Positions 7,508 to 15,964 of a DNA stretch of 32,701 nucleotides are shown here, piece by piece. The notes under the pieces are model-generated. The model worked only from the letters and a program-made list of their open reading frames with translations, was not told where the DNA came from and did not search any database. The position numbers and the translations under genes were made by a program. Each line of letters opens with the position of its first letter. Position 1 is the stretch's first letter. Source of the DNA: an uncultured Eubacteriales bacterium (GTDB lineage Bacteria > Bacillota > Clostridia > Peptostreptococcales > Anaerovoracaceae); assembly GCA_902774265.1 (NCBI GenBank), contig CACYHR010000038.1, positions 1 to 32,701 on the forward strand, written 5' to 3'.

Positions 7508-9043
7508 ATGAATATGTTAAACGACGATAATAAAAAAAGAAGCGGGAAAGTCTGGCTTGCAGGCGCCGGCCCGGGAGATGCGGGACTGTTTACACTTAAA
7601 GGCAGAGAAGTCCTTCAAAAGGCAGATGTCATCATATATGATGCATTGGTTGGAGGAGGCGTTCTTTCGATGATGCCCGAGCATGCAGAACTGATTTATG
7701 CCGGCAAAAGATCCGGCGCGCATACTCTTAAACAGGAAGAGATCAACAGTATACTTCTGGAAAAGGCGCTTGAGGGCAAAAAAGTAGTGAGACTAAAGGG
7801 CGGTGATCCGTTCCTGTTTGGCAGAGGCGGCGAAGAACTTGAACTTCTCAGAGAAAACGACATTCCATATGAGATAGTGCCCGGTGTTACGAGTGCCTTT
7901 GCGGCTCCCGCATATGCAGGGATCCCGGTAACTCACAGAGACTATTGCCAGAGCGTGTCCGTCGTGACCGGACACAGGCGCAGGAACGGAGAACTTGACA
8001 TAGATTTTGAGTCCCTCTCAGGAACAGGAGGGACACTTGTTTTCATGATGGGTATTTCCACTATCGGGCTTATCACAAGAGGATTGCTTGAAGCGGGAAT
8101 GCGCTCTGATATGCCTGCTGCCATCATCGAAAAAGGCACAGGAGCTGCCCAGAGAGTATTGCTTTCGACTCTCGGAGAACTTGAAAAGACTGCAGCGGAC
8201 AATAATGCCGCAGCGCCTTCAGTCATAGTAGTCGGCGATGTCGCCGCGCTTAGCAGCAGTTTAGGATGGACCGGGAATCTTCCGCTCTTCGGAGTCCGTG
8301 CTGTGGTCACGCGGCCTAAAGAGCTGGCTTCGGGGCTTGCATCCATGCTGAAAGAGAAGGGCGCCGAGGTAATCGAGCTTCCTGCCATCAGTATTGAGCC
8401 TGTCAGCGACAATACAGAGTTGAGTAATGCGATAGGACGTCTTGCGGAAGCTTATTACAGCTGGCTTGTGTTTACCAGCCCGAGCGGGGTAAGGGTGTTC
8501 TTTGACGAACTTATGCGGATCGGCGATTCCAGAGCTCTTGCCGGATGCCGTATTGCTGCGATAGGCAGAGGCAGCGAAAGGGAACTTCTCAGACATGGGA
8601 TAAAAGCTGATATGATACCTTCGGTCTATGACGGCAGGACTCTTGGCTGTGAGCTGAGAGATCTGCTCTCTAAAGGTGACCGGGTGCTGATACCGAGAGC
8701 TGCGATAGGAAATCCGGAGCTTACAGAAGAATTATCTAAAGCAGACGGAGTTATCGTTGACGATATAGCGACTTATGATACAGTGTATCGCAGTTCCTCC
8801 TGGTTCGATGCTGACAGTGCATTCGATCAGGCCGGAACTTACGCAATGTTCACAAGCGCGTCGACTGTGAGAGGCTTTGTCAGTGCATATCCTGAAATGG
8901 ATCATTCAAAGATATCCGCAGTATGTATAGGCAGAATGACAGCAGCGGAAGCAGAAAAATACGGAATGAAAGTGTTTGTATCAGAACAGGCAACTCTCGA
9001 CTCCCTGGTTCAGAGGCTCGAAGCCGCATACAAAGGAGAATAA
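7508..9043 (+). CDS. cobA-hemD: Uroporphyrinogen-III C-methyltransferase / uroporphyrinogen-III synthase fusion
   Basis: A 511-residue bifunctional enzyme. Residues about 14-255 are the SAM-dependent methyltransferase that turns uroporphyrinogen III into precorrin-2. It has the glycine loop AGAGPGDAGLFTLKG, VRLKGGDPFLFGRGGEE and PGVTSAFAAPAYAGIPVTHR. Residues about 260-508 are uroporphyrinogen III synthase, with VVTRPKELASGLASMLKEKG at its start and FTSASTVRGF near the end. This fusion is known in many Clostridia. The methyltransferase makes the branch toward siroheme or cobalamin. Its TAA stop is also the first three bases of a dispersed repeat copy. No clear ribosome site is visible before the ATG at 7508; a second ATG follows at 7514. 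Confidence 0.95.
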   Translation: MNMLNDDNKKRSGKVWLAGAGPGDAGLFTLKGREVLQKADVIIYDALVGGGVLSMMPEHAELIYAGKRSGAHTLKQEEINSILLEKALEGKKVVRLKGGDPFLFGRGGEELELLRENDIPYEIVPGVTSAFAAPAYAGIPVTHRDYCQSVSVVTGHRRRNGELDIDFESLSGTGGTLVFMMGISTIGLITRGLLEAGMRSDMPAAIIEKGTGAAQRVLLSTLGELEKTAADNNAAAPSVIVVGDVAALSSSLGWTGNLPLFGVRAVVTRPKELASGLASMLKEKGAEVIELPAISIEPVSDNTELSNAIGRLAEAYYSWLVFTSPSGVRVFFDELMRIGDSRALAGCRIAAIGRGSERELLRHGIKADMIPSVYDGRTLGCELRDLLSKGDRVLIPRAAIGNPELTEELSKADGVIVDDIATYDTVYRSSSWFDADSAFDQAGTYAMFTSASTVRGFVSAYPEMDHSKISAVCIGRMTAAEAEKYGMKVFVSEQATLDSLVQRLEAAYKGE

Positions 9044-9079
9044 CAGACACCGGATGTCCCCCGCCTCCAGGGCGGCGGA
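9041..9079 (+). repeat. Dispersed repeat copy starting at the cobA-hemD stop codon
   Basis: It begins TAACAGACACCGGATGT and continues with the hairpin CCGCC (9061-9065) and GGCGG (9071-9075). The TAA is the stop codon of cobA-hemD. Similar copies start at 22475 and 32606, and a degenerate one at 27087. Confidence 0.8.
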
Positions 9080-9192
9080 TACGATAATTGACTTGCAGCT
9101 CGGGATTCGCTTGCTGCCTGGAAACCGAAATCCTGAGTATTCGATGCGGAATAGAGATAATGCAGATAGAATAAGAAAGGCCGGATGAAATA

Positions 9193-9909
9193 ATGGATGT
9201 TAAAAAGGGAATAGCATATGGCGTGGGAGTCGGGCCGGGGGATCCTGAGCTGATGACGATAAAGGCGTGCAGGCTCATAAGGGAAAACGATGTAATCGCA
9301 GTTCCCGGCAAGGTTGCGGAAGAAGCGGTAGCGTATCGCATAGCTGCAGGAGCTGTGCCTGAGATCGCTGACAAGGAGCTTGTTCCTGTTTATATGCCTA
9401 TGGTAAGGGATGCGGAGCTTATCAGAAAGAGTCACAGAGAGGCTGCGGACACCATTGAGAAATACCTTGATGAGGGAAGGAACGTAGTATTTATCACTCT
9501 GGGCGATTCCACTATTTACTGTACCTTCAGTTATATACAGCATCTGCTTGAGGCTGATGGTTATGAGACCGAACTTGTGCCGGGAATCACATCGTTCTGT
9601 GCTGCTGCGGCAAGCCTCAATATTTCCCTGACTGAGTGGAATGAACCGCTGCATGTCATACCCGCTCTTCACAATACAGAAAAAGGTTCTCTCAGCTGGC
9701 CCGGCAATTATGTCCTGATGAAATCAGCCAGCAAAATGCGTGATGTCAAGGATATGCTGTCCTATACAGACCTCGATGTTCAGGCTGTCGAGAACTGCAG
9801 TATGGAAACGGAAAAGAAATACAGGTCGCTTGATGAGATACCCGATGATGCCGGTTATCTCTCGCTCATAATCGCAAAAGAAAATAAAAAAATAGAACTG
9901 GAAAAGTGA
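9193..9909 (+). CDS. cobI/cbiL: Precorrin-2 / cobalt-factor II C20-methyltransferase
   Basis: Adds a methyl group at C-20 of the corrin precursor, the first step committed to cobalamin rather than siroheme. The 238-residue length fits. Family motifs are YGVGVGPGDPELMTIKA at residues 9-25, the LGDSTIYCTFSY substrate loop, and the PGITSFCAAAASLNISL region followed by EWNEPLHVIPA, which separates CobI/CbiL from other corrin methyltransferases. With the cobalt transporter nearby, the anaerobic (cobalt-first) substrate is more likely, so cbiL is the better name. It follows the repeat copy by 113 bases, with AAAGG about 14 bases before the ATG. No later cbi genes are in the window. Confidence 0.88.
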   Translation: MDVKKGIAYGVGVGPGDPELMTIKACRLIRENDVIAVPGKVAEEAVAYRIAAGAVPEIADKELVPVYMPMVRDAELIRKSHREAADTIEKYLDEGRNVVFITLGDSTIYCTFSYIQHLLEADGYETELVPGITSFCAAAASLNISLTEWNEPLHVIPALHNTEKGSLSWPGNYVLMKSASKMRDVKDMLSYTDLDVQAVENCSMETEKKYRSLDEIPDDAGYLSLIIAKENKKIELEK

Positions 9910-9927
9910 TTAAGTGCAGGCGGCAAT

Positions 9928-10770
9928 ATGATAGAACTAAAAGGGCTTAAAAAGAATTTCGGCGATTTCACAGCTGTTGACGGTCTCTCTTTTACGATAG
10001 AGACCGGAGAATTCTTTGGGCTGCTCGGACCAAACGGAGCCGGAAAGACTACAACAATTAGTATGCTTTCTACCGTTCTGCTGCCGACGGCAGGAGAGAT
10101 ATATATTGACGGTGTGAGACTGACGAGGGCGGCAACTGAGCAAAAACGCAAGCTTGCAGTCATCACACAGGAATATTCTATGCGCCAGGATATGACAATG
10201 AATGAAGTCATGGAATATCAGGGACGCTTATATTATATTCCGAAGAAGCAAATAAAGGAAAAATCGCGCGAACTGCTCGAGTTTGCCGGCCTTTCGGATT
10301 ACAGGAGAAGGACGGTCAGGCATCTTTCCGGCGGCATGAAGCGCAAGCTTATGATATGTCGTGCGCTTCTCATCGAGCCTGAGATACTGCTGCTCGATGA
10401 GCCGACAGCGGGCATGGACGCGCTGTCGCGCCGCCGGATGTGGAATCTGCTGCGTCAGGTCAATAACAGCAATATGACAGTATTGCTCACGACTCACTAT
10501 ATAGAAGAGGCAGAAGCCCTCTGCGACAGGGTGGCAATGATCAACCGGGGACAGCTTCAGAAACTGGATTCCCCGAAAGCTCTTATCAGAGAGCTGGGTG
10601 AATTTACAGTCGACGAAACAGGACAGGAGGGAATGATCAGCACGCACTTTAAGGACAGAGATGATGCTATCAGATATCTGGAACATGCAGGCTCCGACTC
10701 GGCGATGAGACAGACTACACTGGAGGATGTTTTCATCGAATGTGCCGGCAAGAGAATAGCCGAGCGCTGA
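9928..10770 (+). CDS. ABC transporter ATP-binding protein, ABC-2/DrrA type
   Basis: A 280-residue ATPase. Walker A is GPNGAGKTTT, the signature is LSGGMKRKL, Walker B is EILLLDEPTAGMD, and the switch histidine is in LTTHYIEEAEAL. The C-terminal extension (about residues 225-280, ending in TTLEDVFIEC) is typical of DrrA and NodI-like exporters of the ABC-2 class. It starts 18 bases after cobI and is followed by its permease. Placement inside a tetrapyrrole operon suggests export of a tetrapyrrole, a related metabolite or a metal-binding molecule, but the sequence does not identify the substrate. Confidence 0.9.
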   Translation: MIELKGLKKNFGDFTAVDGLSFTIETGEFFGLLGPNGAGKTTTISMLSTVLLPTAGEIYIDGVRLTRAATEQKRKLAVITQEYSMRQDMTMNEVMEYQGRLYYIPKKQIKEKSRELLEFAGLSDYRRRTVRHLSGGMKRKLMICRALLIEPEILLLDEPTAGMDALSRRRMWNLLRQVNNSNMTVLLTTHYIEEAEALCDRVAMINRGQLQKLDSPKALIRELGEFTVDETGQEGMISTHFKDRDDAIRYLEHAGSDSAMRQTTLEDVFIECAGKRIAER

Positions 10771-10873
10771 TATTGAGCGCATGAAGCACTTCACTGAACC
10801 AAAGAATAAACAATATATGCAGATTGCCTGATCGCAAACAACTGAGCAGGATCAGACAGCCGGGAATCAAAAA

Positions 10874-11605
10874 ATGGGGATAATTACAGTACTCTGGGAG
10901 AAATGGGTCGAATTCAGAAGAGACTTTTACAAGATCACAGTCGCAGCGATGATCTCTCCTTTGATGTACCTGATAATCTTCGGACTGGGCATACGCACTA
11001 CATCGCATGGAGAACCGTATATACACTTCCTGGTGCCGGGGCTGGTCGCTATGGTCACCATGACCGGAAGCTTCGGCGCTATAGCCCAGAGCATGAGTGT
11101 ACAGCGCCTTTATGAGAAGGCACTCGATCAGGTAATGGTGTCGCCGACGCCTCTGTGGCAGTTTATACTGGGACAAATCATCGGCGGCAGTCTCCGGGGA
11201 CTATATGCGGCCTGCGTTATACTGGTTCTGACGATACCGGTAAGGAAAGGACTCATTTTTAACGGCCTGTCATTTGCAGTGATGCTGCTGAACGGGGCAG
11301 TCTTTGCAACTCTGGCTCTTGTATTGTCATTCCTTGCAAAGACATATTCGGATGCGCCGAGATTCAACACTTACATAATCATGCCGATGTCATTCCTGTG
11401 CAACACATTCTTTTCAACAGAAGAAATGCCCGATGGATTCAGACAGATCATTGAGATACTGCCGCTTTCGCAGGCCAGCGGCATGATAAGAAGCATTTCA
11501 GGCGGTGAAGCTCCGGATGCAGCAGGTTTTGCAGTACTCTTCGCATGGCTGGCATTGCTCGGCAGCATATCAGTCTATTTCATATACCGCAGGAAGAATC
11601 TGTAA
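10874..11605 (+). CDS. ABC-2 type transporter permease
   Basis: A 243-residue membrane protein with about six hydrophobic segments. The N-terminal coupling helix region is MGIITVLWEKWVEFRRDF, followed by SPLMYLIIFGLGI. The family's central motif is seen as ALDQVMVSPTPLWQFILGQI, and FLCNTFFSTEEMPDGFRQI with LPLSQASGMIR forms the usual last extracellular segment. It pairs with the preceding ATPase gene, 103 bases upstream. The closest well-known relatives are DrrB and NodJ-like export permeases, which work as dimers with two ATPase subunits. Substrate unknown. Confidence 0.9.
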   Translation: MGIITVLWEKWVEFRRDFYKITVAAMISPLMYLIIFGLGIRTTSHGEPYIHFLVPGLVAMVTMTGSFGAIAQSMSVQRLYEKALDQVMVSPTPLWQFILGQIIGGSLRGLYAACVILVLTIPVRKGLIFNGLSFAVMLLNGAVFATLALVLSFLAKTYSDAPRFNTYIIMPMSFLCNTFFSTEEMPDGFRQIIEILPLSQASGMIRSISGGEAPDAAGFAVLFAWLALLGSISVYFIYRRKNL

Positions 11606-11698
11606 GGATATTAATGAGCGGGAACTTAATAAGATAACAATAGAAGTGCAATACGATTATCCGGTAATCCGCGCCTGTGAATAAGAACTTTGATCCAC

Positions 11699-12394
11699 AT
11701 GAATAATAAAAGAATTTATGCATATATCATGTTTATGTTTTCTGCATTTATTCTGCTGCATCTGATGACGCCGGCAGATGCGTTTGCGGTGCCCGAAGTC
11801 ATAAAAGATGCAGACAAGGGAATAGGTGTTGAGGTGGAAAAAACATCGCCTGAACGTGACAGAAGTCTGCAGGACGGAGCTCTCATATACGGAATGACTC
11901 CTGTTTATCCCGAAGATATCAAAGAGGGTATCTACGATGCAGAGGCTCTTTCAAGCTCACAGTTCTTTAAGATCACAGATGCAAAACTGGATATAAAAGA
12001 CGGCCGGATCGATGCTGTCATAACACTTTCAAGTACCAGCTATGCCTATATTTATCCGGGCACAGCGGCTGAGGCAGGTCTGGCAGACAGATCGGAATGG
12101 ATCACAGCAGATGAGAGCAGCGGTTTCGGCCGCTTCAGAATCGAAGCCGAAGCCCTGAATAAAGAAATGCCCTGCGCCGCCTACAGTAAGAAAAAGCATA
12201 AATGGTATGATCGTGATATAGTTTTTCTTGCATCATCGCTCCCTGCTGATGCCATTCTGACAGAGATGAATGAAGACGGCGGCACGATCGAGGATACCAG
12301 AGATGCAGCGGTCAGAGTCATTTATATAGCCCTGGCGATAATTATCGCCGGAGGGATAGCAAACCATTTTGTTAAAAAAAGATACTACGAGTAA
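11699..12394 (+). CDS. Secreted, C-terminally anchored surface protein with a NEAT-like domain
   Basis: The 231-residue protein has a signal peptide (about 1-32, hydrophobic core YIMFMFSAFILLHLM, cleavage near ADAFA) and a C-terminal membrane helix (about 208-224) followed by KKRYYE. The extracellular part contains an immunoglobulin-like stretch: FKITDAKLDIKDGRIDAVI, YAYIYPGTAAEA, then AAYSKKKHKWYDRDIVFLA. I recall this pattern from Clostridial proteins linked to iron, heme or cobalamin uptake, and the fold resembles heme-binding NEAT domains, but the match is by eye. The ATG at 11699 is preferred over the TTG at 11690. Its position between an ABC exporter and a precorrin-2 dehydrogenase suggests binding of a tetrapyrrole or metal outside the cell. 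Confidence 0.65.
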   Translation: MNNKRIYAYIMFMFSAFILLHLMTPADAFAVPEVIKDADKGIGVEVEKTSPERDRSLQDGALIYGMTPVYPEDIKEGIYDAEALSSSQFFKITDAKLDIKDGRIDAVITLSSTSYAYIYPGTAAEAGLADRSEWITADESSGFGRFRIEAEALNKEMPCAAYSKKKHKWYDRDIVFLASSLPADAILTEMNEDGGTIEDTRDAAVRVIYIALAIIIAGGIANHFVKKRYYE

Positions 12395-12410
12395 TTGATC
12401 AGGAGAATAA

Positions 12411-12869
12411 ATGAGTCTGTACTTTCCGTTGTTTGTCGATCTTTCACAAAAAAACATCCTTTTTGTGGGTGCAGGAGCCGTGAATGCAGCGAGGATACAT
12501 AAGATGCTTGATTTTGCCGGCCATATAACCGTAGTTGCACCTGAAACAGATCCTGTTGTGCAGATGCTTGCGGAGGCGGGCAGAGTGACTCTGCTGCGCA
12601 GACGTTTTGATGAAAGCGATCTGGAAAACATGGACATGGTGCTCATATCTACAGGCCATGCCGGAACCGATGTACGCATAGCGGGAATGTGCAGAAGACT
12701 TGGTATCCCTGTGAATGCAGCGAGCGACAAATCACTGTGTGATTTTTATTTTCCGGGCATAGCGAGGAAAGATCCCCTCGTCGTCGGCATTACAGCATCC
12801 GGGGAAGATCACAGGATGGCAGCCGAAGCGACCGCATTTTTCAAAAAAATACTCAAAGACGAAAACTGA
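12411..12869 (+). CDS. sirC: Precorrin-2 dehydrogenase / siroheme synthase N-terminal domain
   Basis: Oxidises precorrin-2 to sirohydrochlorin with NAD. The 152-residue protein contains the Rossmann motif VGAGAVNAARI near residues 19-29, VAPETDP, the RRRFDESDLENMDMVLISTG segment, the CDFYFPGIARKDPLVVGI stretch, and ITASGEDHRMA near the C-terminus, where the family has the SGxSP-like loop. It is shorter than most family members (about 200 residues) and ends soon after the dimerisation segment, so ferrochelatase activity is doubtful. AGGAG lies six bases before the ATG, and the gene starts 17 bases after its neighbour. It closes the tetrapyrrole operon and supplies the substrate for cobalt insertion or siroheme. 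Confidence 0.88.
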   Translation: MSLYFPLFVDLSQKNILFVGAGAVNAARIHKMLDFAGHITVVAPETDPVVQMLAEAGRVTLLRRRFDESDLENMDMVLISTGHAGTDVRIAGMCRRLGIPVNAASDKSLCDFYFPGIARKDPLVVGITASGEDHRMAAEATAFFKKILKDEN

Positions 12870-12895
12870 ACTGCAAGCTATACACATACTTTCGA

Positions 12896-12941
12896 CACAA
12901 AAAAATACGGCACAGAGATCCGGTTCTGAATCTCTGTGCCT
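12896..12941. terminator. Bidirectional terminator between sirC and the protease gene
   Basis: GGCACAGAGAT (12909-12919) pairs perfectly with ATCTCTGTGCC (12930-12940) across a ten-base loop. On the minus strand it is followed by GTATTTTTTTG, a strong terminator for the protease gene. On the plus strand the tail TGTTT is weaker but may still end the tetrapyrrole operon. Confidence 0.85.
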
Positions 12942-12984
12942 GTTTGCAATAAAACAGGAAGGCAACAGGAAGGCGAAAAACAGC

Positions 12985-15527
12985 TTATTTCACTTTTCCG
13001 CTGACAACGGTCTTGCTGTATTCTCCATTCTGATCATTCGACGCCACAGCGCATACCTTGACCTGATAGCGGCGGCCCTTCCGCAGGCCTTTGATTACAA
13101 GTTTTGTGCCCGATTTTGCTTTGAAGCTCTTTGAAGACCATTTTTTGCTGCCCTTTGCACGATATTTGACCTTGTATTTAACAACGCCCGATGCCTTCTG
13201 GCTTTTGACCTTTACAGTCATTTTTCCGCTGCCGGTACTCAGACTTCTGATAACTGATTTTTTCGGAATGATGCTGAAGTAAACTTTTTCGCTGCCGCTG
13301 TATACAGGATCTCCGGGCTTGATCTTTATAATGATCTCAGCATCGCCGCATTTCACATTCTTCCTGTACTTGTATGTATAATGGCTGGCAGGGATGATTT
13401 CTTCCATATCATCTTCGACTTCAAACTTAGGTTTGTGCGCTTTTCCGTCGTATACTATACCATCATCGATAAATACACTTACTGCAGATATAGTCTTCTT
13501 TTCAACGGACAGAGGCACTGCTATTGTTCCGATGCCTTCGGCAGTAACATACATAAGAGCGCGTCCGATACCCTTTGAAGTTACTGTGACCTTTGTCGGT
13601 TCCTTAGGATCCGGGGTAAGAGTGAATATGTCGGAGCCTCCCTCTGCAAGTTCCCAGCTGATCTCAGGAGTATCAAAATCATCTCCGCTGTCTCCGGCGA
13701 AAAGCAGTTTTAAGGTGGAAGAATTGTCCCCCTCTGCATGACCGATTTCCGTATCTCCGGATATCCTCATGCTGATATTCGGCAGAGGAGTGCTGTAGCC
13801 CTTGATCGGGAAATTGTCAAATGAGAACAGAAGATTTGATATATCCAAGAGTTTTTCGCGAAGCTTTGAATCCGAGTAATCGAACCAGTGACCATCGGCA
13901 TATAAGAAGCTTTCGCCCTTGTTTATCACGCCTTCTACCCATATTCCCGAATCAAAACCATAAACCTTATACGCCTCTTTATTCATGGCAATAGGGAAAT
14001 TGAATGCGTATTCTCCTTCAGGCGTGATCTGTGTCTGAACTATAGAGTAGTGCTGACCTTTCTGGATTATATCCGGACTGGCAAGATCGATCTTGTGGAA
14101 TCCGCCGAGTCTGAATGCTGTCTCGGTTCTGTCAACCAGCTTTCCATCGGTTGGATCACTGAATTCATCAGGGAGAAGATATACTTCATTTATGACTTTT
14201 GTATTTGCGAAGGTAGTCTCGCATGATACCTGTTCAAGAAGTTCACATTCATCTGCCTCAAAAACATTAGACATACGGATCTTGTCAGGTACAGAAGCGC
14301 CGCTGATATCATCCACGGGCATAAAATCATGCTCATCAAGATTATATGCTGATCCTACATTGCTCTTGTCAAAGTCGAGTGCTTCCGGAGTGCACAGAGT
14401 TTTATCATAATACGAAAGCCAGAAATATCCTGTATGCTGGCCTTTGCTGTTTTCGATACCCCAGCCCGGTCCCCTGTCAGGGAAGGATCTCTCCTGTGAT
14501 CCCCAGCTGTTCTTGATGAGCCATGCACCGTTTGCAGGAGGCTGATGACCTTCTATGAAGTTGCTCTTATCATAGTTGTCATCCCAGCCGACTATTGTGA
14601 CGGCATGATTCGCATACCCGGTAGCATCATATGTGTAGTGAGCCCAGTTTCTGCTTATATACTTGCCGTCACCCGGTTCCTGGCTCGGATTGAATGTATC
14701 AGCGCAGAATCCAATCTGAACAGCGCGCTTGCTCATAAGCATTTCCTTTATCTGGGAGGTTCCTTCAGGATTATAAGTATACTCTTCTGTCTCGTAATTA
14801 ACCTGTGCCGGAGAATCAAGTATGAAGGATTCCTTAAGAACATAAGACTGCCTGAACCTCATTTCTTCAGGCAGCGACCAGTCATCCTTGTCATCATAGC
14901 AGTAATCGCGCACCTTTCCGTCAGATGACCTTTTGATAGTCCACTTGTTCAGACCGGAATAATTATGATCGGTCCTGTACCGGAAGCAAACAGGCTGGTA
15001 GCCATGAATGAGAATCCTCCACCGTTCAGCTTGTCGGCAATTGTAACACCTTCATCACAATGTGTTCCCTCGCCGAATTGCGGACTGGAAGGATCGTTTA
15101 TTGCCTCACTGACGAAGTATACAAGGTGTTTTTCAGATAGATCCAGGGTGTTTACATCATATCCGTCTTTTGCGGCAAGCCCCGATCCCAGCAGGCTGCT
15201 TTCGGCAGCAGCGATAGCTGCAAATCCCCAGCATGTGCCGAAAGGATTCTGGAATTTTACCGGAGTTACGCAGTTGTAATCGCGAAGGTCATATGATTCC
15301 GGGAAATCTTCTGCAGCTTTTACTGCAGAATCGCCTTCTGTGCTTCTGAACGGATCATTTTCCGGATCCTGGAGCCGGGCAGCCAGCGCAGACAATGCCT
15401 TGCCGTCATATGAAACACTGTTTGAAGCATCGTTTGAAGCATCGCCGGCTGATTCCGCATATGCCGCAGGAACCATGGCAAACAACATGCTCAGCGACAC
15501 CAGAACAGTAAGGATTCTCTTGATCAT
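12985..15527 (-). pseudogene. Secreted papain-family (C1) cysteine protease, frameshifted
   Basis: The reading frame is broken between about 14950 and 14990. The first part (start ATG at 15527, AAGGAG upstream) has a signal peptide (1-24, ending AAYA), the propeptide-like region, and the active-site segment QNPFGTCWGFAA with Q93 and C99. It runs in frame to GTGP and then hits a stop at 14949. The second part, in a different frame, resumes with DHNYSGLNKWTIKR and carries the catalytic histidine (NHAVTIVGWDDNY) and asparagine (WLIKNSWG). A lectin-like region, an MBG-type Ig domain (VSVFIDDGIVYDGKAHKP) and a C-terminal fibronectin-type domain follow. Cysteine and histidine lie in different frames, so no active enzyme is made unless the frame is corrected. 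A one-base deletion or a sequencing error would explain it. Originally a surface protease. Confidence 0.8.
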
Positions 15528-15556
15528 GGTAGTACTCCTTATCTTGTATTTGCAAT

Positions 15557-15599
15557 AAATTTGCAGTCTGCATATTGCAACGCAGAGCCGCAAATTTGC
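15557..15599. promoter_or_regulatory. Cluster of TTGCA/AAATTTGC boxes upstream of the protease gene
   Basis: AAATTTGC occurs at 15557-15564 and again inside the palindrome GCAAATTTGC (15590-15599), with TTGCAA between them, 30-75 bases upstream of the protease ATG on its own strand. The spacing suits an operator, but no regulator is assigned. Confidence 0.25.
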
Positions 15600-15614
15600 C
15601 ATTGACATTCGGAT

Positions 15615-15647
15615 ATGGAACCGAATGCCTTAGAGGCGGGTTCCATC
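15615..15647. repeat. Degenerate fragment of the dispersed repeat family
   Basis: ATGGAACC (15615-15622) and GGTTCCAT (15640-15647) form a hairpin. GCCTTAGAGGCGGGTTCCAT nearly matches 32629-32650 inside the copy at the window end, including the GGCGGGTTCCAT core. Confidence 0.45.
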
Positions 15648-15964
15648 CTGCGTCTGTTTTAAGCTGAGTAAATAATACACCAAAACAGCCGCAAAATAAA
15701 CTAAGCGCACGAATTGCAGAACCTTCCGGGTATCCCCCCGGGAGGCTTGTATCCGGATTGTCAGGTCAATATAATTCATCAGTAAGACAATAATGATTCA
15801 ATCAGAAAATCATCCGATCAGTCTGACAGACCAAAGCAATATCCGGATGTAATATTCCTGGTGAGTTTCGGTCGGTATATTGAACATGATAATGTAGTTT
15901 CCGGCTGAATATTTGGTCTGATATAGATTAAAAAGGATAATTGGAAGAGAAATGGAGGTATATT
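15648..15964. other. Intergenic region between the protease gene and cbiM, with one strong hairpin
   Basis: CCTTCCGGG (15722-15730) pairs with CCCGGGAGG (15737-15745) with one G-T pair around a six-base loop. There is no T-run on either side, so it is not a standard terminator. No cobalamin riboswitch boxes were recognised. TTGAAC (15880-15885) and TGATATAGA (15919-15927) could be weak promoter elements for cbiM. Confidence 0.4.

Noticed and set aside
9010-9672. Minus-strand frame containing RRGTSGVCY
   Set aside because: It is the shadow of cobI plus the repeat copy at 9041. It is useful only as evidence of the repeat-encoded peptide.
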